36,411 bases of DNA from Litorimonas sp049647245 (GTDB lineage: Bacteria; Pseudomonadota; Alphaproteobacteria; Caulobacterales; Maricaulaceae). Below, one piece after another: positions 1 to 8,341 of this stretch (position 1 is its first letter; every line of letters starts with the position of its first letter). Both the position numbers and the translations under genes were made by a program. The notes under the pieces were generated by a model, which saw only the letters and a program-made list of their open reading frames with translations, had not been told where the DNA came from and searched no databases. The DNA lies in the NCBI GenBank assembly GCA_049647245.1, contig JBARXH010000202.1, positions 1 to 36,411 on the forward strand, read 5' to 3'.

Positions 1-1
1 C

Positions 2-511
2 GCGCTGGTGGCCGCGCTGCGCCAGCCCGCCCTGAAGCGCGGCTTCCGTACGGCGATGGAAGGCCTGCCTGCCATCGGGCCGTTGCTGGCCCGGTCGCAG
101 CTGGGCGGCTGGGCGGCCACAGTGGGGGTCGCCTTGCGCAATGGCGCGGACCTGGTGGTGGCCTTGCGTCTGGGCGAGGGCAGCCTGTCGTCGGCGCGTC
201 TGGCCTCCGCCATGCGCACGGTGCGATCGCGCGTGCGACGGGGCCACGAGCTGGAAACCGCCCTGCAGGAAGAAGTGCCGACCTTCGACGATCTGACGCT
301 GGATCTGATCCGAACGGGGCGCATGTCGGGGCGGCTGGCCAAGATGCTGATCTTCACCAGCAAGATACAGGAAGAGGAAACACGGCAGCGTGCCAAACGC
401 ATCGCCGCCATCGCCGAACCGCTCGCTATCCTCGCCATTTCCGGCGTGGTGGGCACCATTGTAATCTCGATCGTTCTAGCTATTACCTCCGTCTATGATT
501 TCGCCCTCTGA
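2..511 (+). CDS. gspF: Type II secretion inner-membrane protein GspF, C-terminal part
   Basis: This is the C-terminal part of a GspF/PilC-family polytopic membrane protein, the inner-membrane platform of the type II secretion system. The gene begins before the window, so a GTG at 8 is simply the first in-frame start codon visible. About 169 residues are present. They include the cytoplasmic helical repeat with a typical TGxxSGxL segment (RTGRMSGRLAKML), an acidic/basic helix, and a final hydrophobic helix ending in SVYDFAL. It overlaps the start of gspG by 17 bases, which supports an operon and translational coupling. The second cytoplasmic domain and last transmembrane helix look intact. Assignment to GspF rather than PilC rests on the adjoining gspG. 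Confidence 0.88.
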   Translation, partial: ALVAALRQPALKRGFRTAMEGLPAIGPLLARSQLGGWAATVGVALRNGADLVVALRLGEGSLSSARLASAMRTVRSRVRRGHELETALQEEVPTFDDLTLDLIRTGRMSGRLAKMLIFTSKIQEEETRQRAKRIAAIAEPLAILAISGVVGTIVISIVLAITSVYDFAL

Positions 512-989
512 AAACGCGGCCCCGAACGGCCGGACGGCCCCGGCTTTCCGGCATCTGGGCCGTCGCAAGACCGATCCCGAAGCGGGCTATTCGCTGCTGG
601 AAATCTTGGTCGTGCTGGCCATCATCGCCATTCTGGTGACGCTGGTCGCGCCGCGCCTGTTCTCGCAGGTGGACCGCTCCAAGGTCACGGGCGCGCAGGC
701 GCAGGCCCGGTCCCTGCGGCTGGCGCTCGACTCCTACCGTCTCGATATCGGCCGCTACCCGACGCAGGAACAGGGCCTGTCCGTTCTGGTCCAAGCTCCG
801 GACGGGTCTCCCAACTGGTTCGGTCCCTATCTGGACGGCGAGATCCCGCTCGACCCGTGGGGCAACAGCTATGTCTATGTGGAGCCGGGGCTGGACGCGG
901 CCGGACGGCAACTCTCCCCGTCCGTCATTTCCTACGGGGCGGACGGCGCGCCTGGCGGAAGCGGCGACGCGGCCGACATTTCCTCCTAA
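495..989 (+). CDS. gspG: Type II secretion major pseudopilin GspG
   Basis: This is the major pseudopilin of type II secretion, which forms the periplasmic pseudopilus. The 164-residue product has a prepilin peptidase site, G31|Y32SLLE36, followed by a hydrophobic helix (about residues 33-53). Glu at +5 is present. The C-terminal half carries the GspG signature PTQEQGLxxL and the calcium-site region GPYLDGxIPLDPWGNxY. The leader before the cleavage glycine is 31 residues, long for a pseudopilin, and contains four basic residues near the end. No other start codon occurs between 495 and the cleavage site, so the long leader is real unless the gene starts at a non-standard codon. The next gene is an unrelated ABC transporter, so the usual gspH does not follow. 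Confidence 0.92.
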   Translation: MISPSENAAPNGRTAPAFRHLGRRKTDPEAGYSLLEILVVLAIIAILVTLVAPRLFSQVDRSKVTGAQAQARSLRLALDSYRLDIGRYPTQEQGLSVLVQAPDGSPNWFGPYLDGEIPLDPWGNSYVYVEPGLDAAGRQLSPSVISYGADGAPGGSGDAADISS

Positions 990-1085
990 GGCACCGCCGA
1001 TCCCCTACCCTTTGTCTTCTGGCCGCGGCACGCCTCGTTCTGGTCACAGTCTCATCTTAGATTTCTTTCCTTTCAGGACCTTTTC

Positions 1086-1916
1086 GTGACCGACACGCCG
1101 ATCACACCGCCGATGGAAATGGGATCGACCCGGTCCTTCTTCCACGATCTGGCGATGAGCTTCCGGCGGCCGCACTACTGGACCTACTCCACCTGGATGC
1201 GGCTGGGGCTGAAGTACCGCCGGACCGCGCTCGGTCCGCTGTGGATCGTGGTGGGACCCGCCTTCTTCGTGATCTTCCTCGGCTATCTGTTCTCCCGCGT
1301 GAACAGCAGTCCGACCGACGTGTTCGTCCCGCACATGGCGACGGGCTACATCACCTGGACGCTCATCAGCGGCTTCATCATCGGCGGCAGCACCGTCTTC
1401 GTCAGCCGCCGTACCGAAATCCTGCAGGGCAACATGCGCCTGACGGATCTTGCCCTCGCGGCCTGTTTCGACACGCTGCTGCTGTTCCTCCACCAGGCCG
1501 TGGTCATTCTGGCCGTGTTCCTGTTCTTCATGAAGGCCCCCGCCCCGACCGCACCCTTTGCCCTGCTCGGCCTGCTGGTGCTGTTCGCCAACGGGCTTTG
1601 GGTGACGACGTTCCTGGGCATCATCGGCGCGCGCCAACGTGACCTCGTGGAAGTGATCGCGGCCGTCACGCGCATCATGTTCTTCATCACCCCCATCATC
1701 TGGATCCCGCAGAACGGAACGGGCGGCTTTCTCGGCGCTTATCTGGTCTTCAACCCGTTCTACCATTTCCTGGAAATGGTGCGCGCCCCACTGCTCGGTA
1801 CGCCGGTCGCGACCGTGTCCTACATGGTCGTGGGGACGATCACGGTGGTCGGCTTTGCTGTTACCTGGCTGACCTACCGCCGGCTCGTGCGCGGCGTGCC
1901 GCTCTGGGTCTTGTAA
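1086..1916 (+). CDS. Polysaccharide ABC exporter permease (Wzm/KpsM type)
   Basis: This 276-residue integral membrane protein belongs to the ABC-2 permease family that exports O-antigen, capsule or teichoic-acid chains. After a cytoplasmic N-terminal amphipathic stretch (about residues 20-45, ending KYRRTALGPLW, a typical entry to TM1) there are about six hydrophobic segments. The GTG start at 1086 is preceded by AGGA at 1075-1078. The next gene, 13 bases downstream, is its ATPase. The pair opens a cluster of glycosyltransferases and sulfotransferases, so the likely cargo is a lipid-linked glycan moved across the inner membrane. The exact substrate cannot be read from sequence. Confidence 0.88.
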   Translation: MTDTPITPPMEMGSTRSFFHDLAMSFRRPHYWTYSTWMRLGLKYRRTALGPLWIVVGPAFFVIFLGYLFSRVNSSPTDVFVPHMATGYITWTLISGFIIGGSTVFVSRRTEILQGNMRLTDLALAACFDTLLLFLHQAVVILAVFLFFMKAPAPTAPFALLGLLVLFANGLWVTTFLGIIGARQRDLVEVIAAVTRIMFFITPIIWIPQNGTGGFLGAYLVFNPFYHFLEMVRAPLLGTPVATVSYMVVGTITVVGFAVTWLTYRRLVRGVPLWVL

Positions 1917-1929
1917 GGACCGGAACGCC

Positions 1930-2727
1930 GTGGCCAAAACCATTCCCGATACCAAGGCGGCCGAGACCGCACCCGACCTGCCCGGCCGCCTTCTTCTGCG
2001 CGCGCGCGACCTCACCTTGCGCGTGCCCTATTACCAGCCCTCCGCCCGGGACCTGCTGACGCGTCCGTCGCAGCTGATCTCCCGCGCCTATACGGGCGGG
2101 TCGAACCGCCGGGTGAAGACCATCCTGGACGGGGTGTCGCTGGACCTGCACGCCGGAGACCGGATCGGCATCATCGGCATCAACGGATCGGGCAAGAGCA
2201 GCCTGCTGCGCATGCTCGCCCGCGTCTATCACCCGGACAGCGGCACGCTGGATATCAACGGCTCCGTCACGGGACTGTTCACCATCACGCTGGGCATGAA
2301 CCAGGAAGGCACGGGGCTGGAGAACATATATCTGCGCGGTCTGCAGATGGGGCTGACCATGTCGGAGGTGCGCGAACGCGTCATGCCTGTGATCGAGTTC
2401 GCCCAGATCGACGACGCCATCGACCGTCCGATCAACACATATTCCACCGGCATGCTGCTGCGGCTGGCCTTCGCCATCTCCACCATGATCACGCCGGACA
2501 TCCTCATCCTCGACGAATGGATTGGCTCGGGCGACGCGAAGTTCCGCGCCAAGGCCGACAAGCGCATGCGCGATATGGTCGGCCAGACCCGCGGCCTCAT
2601 TCTCGCCTCGCACAATACGAGCCTGCTGCAGGACCTCTGCAATATCGGCCTCGTGCTCGACGGCGGCATGGTCGCTTATTCCGGCCCGCTCGACGATGCC
2701 GTGCATTTCTACGATACGGAGCTGTAA
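1930..2727 (+). CDS. Polysaccharide ABC exporter ATPase (Wzt/KpsT type)
   Basis: This is the ATP-binding subunit partnering the preceding permease, with 265 residues from a GTG start. An N-terminal extension of about 65 residues precedes the nucleotide-binding domain, as is common in this family. Visible motifs are Walker A GINGSGKSS (residues 83-91, Lys89), the polysaccharide-exporter form of the signature YSTGM (171-175), Walker B ILILDE (191-196) and the switch His228 in ASHN. The protein ends shortly after the ATPase fold. It therefore lacks the C-terminal carbohydrate-binding domain of Wzt proteins that recognise a capped O-antigen, and is closer to KpsT or TagH. Operon with the permease is inferred from the 13-base gap. 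Confidence 0.9.
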   Translation: MAKTIPDTKAAETAPDLPGRLLLRARDLTLRVPYYQPSARDLLTRPSQLISRAYTGGSNRRVKTILDGVSLDLHAGDRIGIIGINGSGKSSLLRMLARVYHPDSGTLDINGSVTGLFTITLGMNQEGTGLENIYLRGLQMGLTMSEVRERVMPVIEFAQIDDAIDRPINTYSTGMLLRLAFAISTMITPDILILDEWIGSGDAKFRAKADKRMRDMVGQTRGLILASHNTSLLQDLCNIGLVLDGGMVAYSGPLDDAVHFYDTEL

Positions 2728-2784
2728 CGTCTTGACGGTTCGAAGAACACGCACGACTCGCCAGGCTTCCCATGGAGCCACAGC

Positions 2785-3900
2785 GTGAAGGTCGTCATCG
2801 ACGACGGTGCGCGCATATACATGCAGACCGGGTACGGCGCACTGGCTCGCGCGATCATGCGAAGTCTGAATGCGCATTCTTCGCATGACATCTTCAGGAT
2901 CGAGCAGACCGCGCCTTTCGCGCCGGATATCCGCGACCAGGAAGAACTGCTTGGCATTCCCGTCATGAAACCCAATCATGGCGACATGGTCCTGCGCATC
3001 GCGAGGCCGGGGGCTTTTAAGTACAAGAAACCCGCGATGATCTACACGCAGCACGCCCTGTCGCGACTGCCGCCTCGTTGGGTCGAAAACCTGCAGGCCG
3101 CGCAGGGGATCATCGTGCCGGGACGGTTCGATCTTAGGCCCTTCGGAGAGCATTTCGACCGGGTCTACACCTGCCCGCAACATGTGGACCCGCGCGTCTT
3201 CAAGCCGATCCCGAGGTGGCGCGAAGAGGGCCCGGAGCCGTTTCACTTTTTCTTCGTGGGGTCCTATTCCTATCGCAAGGGGCTCGACATTCTCTGGGAA
3301 GCCTTCCGGCAGGCCTTTCCCGATCCGGCGGAAGGCCCGGTGCATCTATCGCTGCATTGCTTCGACGGCCTTCAAGGAAGGAACACCTCCCACCTGCTGG
3401 AAGGCGCGCGCTCCCTGCCGTCACACATCGGCTTGTCCTGCGATACGTCAACCGCGACGGCCCCCTGGATGAACCGGTTCTACAATCGTGCCGATTGCGT
3501 CCTCACCTTTTCGCGCGGAGAAGGATGGTGCATGCCCTTGCACGAGGCCCTGCTGACCGAAACTCCAGTCATCGCACCGGCGTCGACGGCCATGGGCGAA
3601 GCTCTTCCCAAGCATGGCGTACGCCGCGTCAAGGTCCGCGAAACGCTCATCGACGATCCCACCGATCCCTTCGCGGCTTCGATGCAGAAGCGATATGGCG
3701 GGAACGGTGCCATGATGTGGGAGCCAGACCTCGGTGATGCAGTCAAGGCGCTGCGGGAGATGCGCAAACGTCACGCCAAATACAAGAAGGGCGCCAAGAA
3801 GGGCGGGGAGTTCATTCGCAACGCCTACAGCCTGGACGTCATGGGTCGGCGGCTGGAGGAAATACTCAATGACTTCGAACGGAACGTCGTTCGCGCTTGA
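2785..3900 (+). CDS. GT4-like glycosyltransferase
   Basis: The product is a 371-residue GT-B fold glycosyltransferase resembling family GT4. Seen in the sequence: an N-terminal domain opening MKVVIDDG, the segment FVGSYSYRKGLDIL (about 158-170) that starts the C-terminal Rossmann domain, and an E-x7-E motif EGWCMPLHE (Glu246, Glu254), typical of retaining GT4 enzymes for binding the sugar nucleotide. The start is GTG at 2785, with GGAG eight bases upstream. It lies 57 bases after the exporter ATPase gene on the same strand and its stop is nine bases from the end of a convergent methyltransferase gene. It presumably adds a sugar to the exported glycan; donor and acceptor are unknown. Confidence 0.82.
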   Translation: MKVVIDDGARIYMQTGYGALARAIMRSLNAHSSHDIFRIEQTAPFAPDIRDQEELLGIPVMKPNHGDMVLRIARPGAFKYKKPAMIYTQHALSRLPPRWVENLQAAQGIIVPGRFDLRPFGEHFDRVYTCPQHVDPRVFKPIPRWREEGPEPFHFFFVGSYSYRKGLDILWEAFRQAFPDPAEGPVHLSLHCFDGLQGRNTSHLLEGARSLPSHIGLSCDTSTATAPWMNRFYNRADCVLTFSRGEGWCMPLHEALLTETPVIAPASTAMGEALPKHGVRRVKVRETLIDDPTDPFAASMQKRYGGNGAMMWEPDLGDAVKALREMRKRHAKYKKGAKKGGEFIRNAYSLDVMGRRLEEILNDFERNVVRA

Positions 3901-3909
3901 GAGCGTGTC

Positions 3910-4662
3910 TCAACCGTCCTTGCCGTACCGGTAGAGCCGCTTTCCACCCAGCCCGGACGCCTCGTAGGCGTCGAGGCCTTTGCGCCCGTCAATGTCGATT
4001 ACGACGTGGATCTCGTGGAAGACGGGCTGCCGGAAGAGGACGGGAAAGTCGGGTTTGGCGGGATGGGCAGACGGGTCGTGTGATTTCTGGTTTCTCGGGC
4101 TGCCCAGTGCGTGAACGGCGGAGTGTCGGCTCGTGCGGATCGGGCTGGATCCGTAGACCGAGAAATCCCTGATCTCCCCCCGGTCCGCCAGGGGTTTCAG
4201 GATATAGTGGAAATCCAGCGTCGTCATCCGGGTGGGGTGACCGTGCCAGTCCGACCAGAAGAGCTTCAGACCCCGTCCGAACAGATAGCCGTCACTGTCG
4301 AACCAGGGCTGCTGGACGAAGACGAAGTCCCGGGCGATCCGCACGCCGCACGTCATGACCTGCTCGGCCGCCTTCAGCCCGGAAAGGTGCTCCAGCAGGT
4401 GGGACATGAGGACGAAGCGCGCCGTGTCTGCGCGGGCTGCGAATTGTGTCAGATCGACCACCATGGCATCGCGTCCGGCTTCGCGCGCGGCCATGACCTT
4501 GTCCGGGTCGATATCCATGCCGAGGCCGGCACCACCTTCGAACTTCTGCTGGGCGAACTCGACAGAGCCGCCATGGCTGCATCCGAAATCGACGAAATCA
4601 TACTCGCCCGCATTCAAGGCGCGCAGCAGGGGAAGGTCTTCTGGCCGAGTGGGCGCGCTCAT
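3910..4662 (-). CDS. SAM-dependent methyltransferase (class I)
   Basis: This 250-residue protein has a class I SAM-binding core: motif I VDFGCSHGGS (residues 24-33), an acidic residue ending strand 2 (Asp50 in GMDIDPDK) and HLLEHL (88-93), common in small-molecule and sugar methyltransferases. The ATG at 4662 is chosen over an in-frame start at 4767 because the longer form would overlap the upstream gene, and the extra 35 residues resemble no domain. The C-terminal 70 residues (after YGSSPIRTS) are less typical and end in a short basic/tyrosine-rich tail. It follows the sulfotransferase-glycosyltransferase fusion by 11 bases on the same strand, so the two are probably co-transcribed. A role in methylating or capping a surface glycan is inferred from context only. 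Confidence 0.78.
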   Translation of the reverse strand: MSAPTRPEDLPLLRALNAGEYDFVDFGCSHGGSVEFAQQKFEGGAGLGMDIDPDKVMAAREAGRDAMVVDLTQFAARADTARFVLMSHLLEHLSGLKAAEQVMTCGVRIARDFVFVQQPWFDSDGYLFGRGLKLFWSDWHGHPTRMTTLDFHYILKPLADRGEIRDFSVYGSSPIRTSRHSAVHALGSPRNQKSHDPSAHPAKPDFPVLFRQPVFHEIHVVIDIDGRKGLDAYEASGLGGKRLYRYGKDG

Positions 4663-4673
4663 TCGAAACTGCC

Positions 4674-7238
4674 CTAGCCCGTATGACGGAAATAGTGGAA
4701 GCGCGGGTCCGTGCGCATGCAGAGGCCGCGGCGCGCGATCGGGGTGATGGTCATGTCCGCCTTCCATGCCGCATAGGGCAGGCCGAGCTGGTCACGGCGG
4801 GAGCCTTGCAGGATCTGCGTCCACCAGAGAGTCATGATCTCGGCCGTGCGCGCCGTGCCCGGACGGGTCGCGAAGACGCTGGTCTCCCACAGCCCGCCCG
4901 TGTCCGGGAAACCGGCGTCGCGATAGCGTTCCATCTGCGCGCGGATGAGCTCCGCATCGTCCTTGCTGCGCGACATGCAGGCCTCGGCCTCCTCGGCGAG
5001 GGTCGTGCGCAGGGGATGGATCCAGGTCAGCGCATCGGATTCAGGCGTTGCCACGGCCAGGACGTCGCGGATGTCCGCCTCGATCTGCAGGTTGGCATCG
5101 ACCCAGACCGCCCAGTCATAGTCGGCGAAGTAGAGATGCGGATGGGTCTTGATGAAGCGGGCCGTACGCGTGGGGTCGCTTGACACGAATTCGAAGGGTC
5201 GCACCTGCCAGCGGCTGGCCGGATCGACTTCCGTGTCCGTGAACAGTACATAGTCGACGCCGTCCACATCTTCTGGCGGCTCCTTGAGCGTATCGTACCC
5301 CCCCGAAATCGCCGCGAAGACGACGACACGGCCTAGATCGCTTCGGGCTTGCTTGGCCCGTTTGGCATCTTGCTCCGCCAGAAAGTGGCCGAACACGCCG
5401 CCCGGATGCGAGACGGCATCCGGATTGGCGGCAAGGTAGGCCTTGGTCACGAAACGCGACGACGGATCGCGCCCCTCCCGCAGCCCGACCTTCAGGAAAT
5501 GATCAAGCGGGTCCATGTCGCCTCGCGCGGCGGACGGCGTATGCGCGACGTAATAGGCGGGATCGAAAAGGCCGGACTTCTCGACGTCGTCGCGCGACGG
5601 CGTCCCGACTGGCGCGGGTCTGGCCTGTCCAGGCGCGGAGGATGTCGGCACGTCTTCCGCTGGCGTCTTCGCCTCTGACGGTTGGGGGATGGCAGGCGGC
5701 AGGGCGGGACCGGAGGAAGCCCCGGTCAAACGGTTCTTGATTACCCGGATGGGCTTGGTGATGCGCCAGGAGGTGGAGTCCTGAATGGCCCTGTAATGGT
5801 CGTTGGCCACGGACATCTGGTCGCGCAGCTTCCAGTTCTCCCGGTTCAGGCTTCGGATCTTGCTGCGCTGCTGCCGCAGGCTCTCGTCGCGCTCGCGGAT
5901 CTGGGCGACGGCCTTGGCTTCATCCTTCCGGGCCTGGTTCAGATCGTCGTCTGCCCGCTCCAGCCGGGCCTTGGCCTCTTCCAGCCGGGTCTTGGACTGC
6001 TCCAGGCGGTCGCGAACCTGTTGCACGTCTTCAGCCTTCGATTTCGCGTCTGCCGCCGCTTCGGCCAAGCGCGATTCCATGGCCGCCAGGGACGCCTTCG
6101 CCTCCTTGCGGGAACGCTTGCTCTCTTCCGCGACCTCGGCCGAACGCCGGTCTGCGGCCCTCAGGCTGCGTTCGGTATCGGCCAGGCGCGTTTTCATCTC
6201 CGCCAAGCGCGTCTCCTGCGCGGTGCGTGTCCGCTCCTGCTCCGCCTGCAAGGACTGCACACGGTCGCGCACCGCCTGACGGCGGGCGAGCAGAGCCGGC
6301 GTGGCAGTGGCGAAGTCTTCAGCGATCCGGTCCAGCACGGCCTGCGAGGCGGCGTGATCCGGATCGGTGATCATTACGCAGACTGCCTCGTAGGCGTCGC
6401 TGACCCAGCCGGACGTCAGCGGATCGTGCGCCAGATGCTCGGCCGTCTTGCTGTGGTGGCGCTTGTCCGGATCGGCGAGCGCGCGCAGCGACACGGCGGC
6501 TTCCGACGGTGCGAGCGGCGGCGTCAGTCCGAGCGCATCGCGGCAGCGCTCCAGAAATTCGACCGGATCGTCGAGCGCGTCCTCGTATCGGGCGAACAGG
6601 CGTCGGCGACCCCGCGTGCCGCGTTCCGCATCCAGCATGTAGCGCAGCCAGAGCAGCGCGCCGTCTTCGCGCGGCATGCCGTTGCGCGCTTCCAGCGAGG
6701 CCATGACCTCCAGCGGGTTGCGCAAGGGAAGGACATAGACGGGGTCGAGGCCCGTTTCTTCCATGATCTCGTGATAGAGGCCCGCGAGGCGGCAGATGCG
6801 CGGCTCCTTCAGAACAATGGGTGCGGCATCGCCGAATTCGGTCTTGAGGGCATTGGCGATGTCTTCGCGCGCTTCGGTACGGCGACGGGCGGAGACATCC
6901 CGGAGGTCGATGCCGACCCAGTCGCTCCACTCCAGCCCGGCTTCGCCCAGCAGCGCATCGTTGAGGCGCGCGATCTTGCGGCTCTCCCAATGGCCGCTCT
7001 CGTTGGACGCATTGATGCCGATCCGTTCCCTGGGAACGGCGTAGCCGAGCAGGTTGAAGCCCCGCGTGATCATGGAGGTGCCGCTGCGGTGCATGCCGAG
7101 GACCACGACGGACGGAGAAATGGCGGCCGATTTGCGCGACACTTTTTTCGCGGATGGCGTCTTGGCGGACGCTTTCCTGGCGGTCAGCTTGCTGGCCGGA
7201 GCCTTGCGCGCGGACACTGGCTTTGATGCGGATGACAC
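4674..7238 (-). CDS. Fusion: sulfotransferase, coiled coil, STSWR linker, DUF616-like glycosyltransferase
   Basis: This 854-residue protein has several parts. Residues 1-42 are Lys/Ala/Ser-rich. Residues 43 to about 310 form a sulfotransferase domain with PAPS-binding P-loop GMHRSGTS (48-55), LKEPR (143-147), LRNP followed by a serine (172-181) and RYED (217-220). Residues 320-480 are a charged heptad-rich coiled coil. STSWR (488-492) starts an amphipathic segment, followed by a Pro-rich linker. A module seen beside other glycosyltransferases (FDPAYY at 558, then DPLDHFLKVG and REGRDPS) covers 556-620. Residues 636-854 resemble DUF616, a GT-A-like family, with a candidate metal or sugar site VDAN at 713-716. 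GTG at 7238 has AAAGG eight bases upstream. An in-frame start at 7493 would add 85 residues without domain character and overlap the divergent gene. Sulfation of a glycan is inferred; the DUF616 assignment is by motif resemblance. Confidence 0.8.
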   Translation of the reverse strand: MSSASKPVSARKAPASKLTARKASAKTPSAKKVSRKSAAISPSVVVLGMHRSGTSMITRGFNLLGYAVPRERIGINASNESGHWESRKIARLNDALLGEAGLEWSDWVGIDLRDVSARRRTEAREDIANALKTEFGDAAPIVLKEPRICRLAGLYHEIMEETGLDPVYVLPLRNPLEVMASLEARNGMPREDGALLWLRYMLDAERGTRGRRRLFARYEDALDDPVEFLERCRDALGLTPPLAPSEAAVSLRALADPDKRHHSKTAEHLAHDPLTSGWVSDAYEAVCVMITDPDHAASQAVLDRIAEDFATATPALLARRQAVRDRVQSLQAEQERTRTAQETRLAEMKTRLADTERSLRAADRRSAEVAEESKRSRKEAKASLAAMESRLAEAAADAKSKAEDVQQVRDRLEQSKTRLEEAKARLERADDDLNQARKDEAKAVAQIRERDESLRQQRSKIRSLNRENWKLRDQMSVANDHYRAIQDSTSWRITKPIRVIKNRLTGASSGPALPPAIPQPSEAKTPAEDVPTSSAPGQARPAPVGTPSRDDVEKSGLFDPAYYVAHTPSAARGDMDPLDHFLKVGLREGRDPSSRFVTKAYLAANPDAVSHPGGVFGHFLAEQDAKRAKQARSDLGRVVVFAAISGGYDTLKEPPEDVDGVDYVLFTDTEVDPASRWQVRPFEFVSSDPTRTARFIKTHPHLYFADYDWAVWVDANLQIEADIRDVLAVATPESDALTWIHPLRTTLAEEAEACMSRSKDDAELIRAQMERYRDAGFPDTGGLWETSVFATRPGTARTAEIMTLWWTQILQGSRRDQLGLPYAAWKADMTITPIARRGLCMRTDPRFHYFRHTG

Positions 7239-7468
7239 GACGCACGCCTTTCGGGTTGATGGGCAGGCACCCGTCCGCCGGGGCGGGTGGAGGCGCGGGG
7301 TTGCAGTCCCCGTCCATAGAGAAGGGCTTTCGGGCGGACAAGCCCGTCCCGGACCCGGAGAGCACCCTATACACCCGTCCGGGCCAGCGCTATTGAGCGC
7401 CTCGCCCGGAGCCGACTGGTCACCCGTCCGTCCGGCACAAAGAGACTTCGGGACGGGCAGGAACCCCC

Positions 7469-8341
7469 ATGAGCGACACAGACACGCCGACACGCCTTTC
7501 CGTGGTCATCTGCATCCACAATGCATTGGATGACGTGACCCGGTGCATCGACTCGGTCCTGGCGAGCGAGGCCGCCGGAGACCTGGACATCGTGCTGGTC
7601 GACGATGGCAGCGACACCCCGACGGCGGACCATGTCGCGGCCGTCGCAAAGGCGCACCCCCACGTCCGGCGCATCCGGCGCGACGAGGCGGGCGGCTATA
7701 CGGTCGCGGCCAACACCGGGCTGGCTGCCGCGACGGGCGACGTGATCTGCCTGCTCAACAGCGACACCGTCGTGCCCAAGCGGTGGGCACACAAGCTGGC
7801 CGCGCACTTCCTCGCCCGGCCCGATGTCGGCATCGTGGGACCCTTGTCCAACGCAGCGAGCTGGCAGTCCGTGCCGGAACGCTCCGATCCGCGCGGCGGC
7901 TGGATGATAAACGCCCTGCCGCCCGGTATGGATGTGGACGCGGTGGATGCGCGGTGCGAGGCCTTGTCCGAAGGTGTGACGGTCCCGCGCGTCCCGCTGG
8001 TCAACGGCTTCTGCTACGCGCTGCACCGCCGCCTGCTGGAGGCCATCGGACCGCTGGACGAGGCCGGTTTCCCGAAAGGGTTCGGAGAAGAGGACGATTA
8101 CTGCCTGCGCGCCGCCGATGCGGGCTTCGGCCTGCTGATCGCAATCGACACCTATGTCTTCCACGCCAAGTCCAAATCCTATGGCAGCGAACGCCGCCGC
8201 ACCCTGACGCAGGCAGGTCAGGCGACCCTGAAGCGCAAGCACGGCGAGCATCGGTTGAAGCGATCCACGGAAACGATGAAGCTCAACCCGTCGCTCGAAG
8301 AGATGAGACTGCGATTGGCCGAGGATCTCGCCAGTGGATGA
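7469..8341 (+). CDS. GT2 family glycosyltransferase
   Basis: This is a 290-residue GT-A fold family 2 glycosyltransferase. The N-terminal strand and nucleotide-binding region show SVVICIHN (11-18), VDDGS (44-48) and the DXD-equivalent NSD (97-99) in ICLLNSDTVVP. Further on, GEEDDYCLR (about 210-218) provides the catalytic-base region typical of rhamnosyl- and galactofuranosyl-transferase-like members. AGGAA lies five to six bases before the ATG. It heads a run of four plus-strand genes with 1-8-base overlaps and is divergent from the sulfotransferase fusion across about 230 bases. Donor sugar is unknown. Confidence 0.87.
   Translation: MSDTDTPTRLSVVICIHNALDDVTRCIDSVLASEAAGDLDIVLVDDGSDTPTADHVAAVAKAHPHVRRIRRDEAGGYTVAANTGLAAATGDVICLLNSDTVVPKRWAHKLAAHFLARPDVGIVGPLSNAASWQSVPERSDPRGGWMINALPPGMDVDAVDARCEALSEGVTVPRVPLVNGFCYALHRRLLEAIGPLDEAGFPKGFGEEDDYCLRAADAGFGLLIAIDTYVFHAKSKSYGSERRRTLTQAGQATLKRKHGEHRLKRSTETMKLNPSLEEMRLRLAEDLASG

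Noticed and set aside
7239..7493. 85-residue N-terminal extension of the sulfotransferase fusion
   Set aside because: It would overlap the divergent glycosyltransferase start, looks non-coding, and the GTG at 7238 has a good ribosome site.
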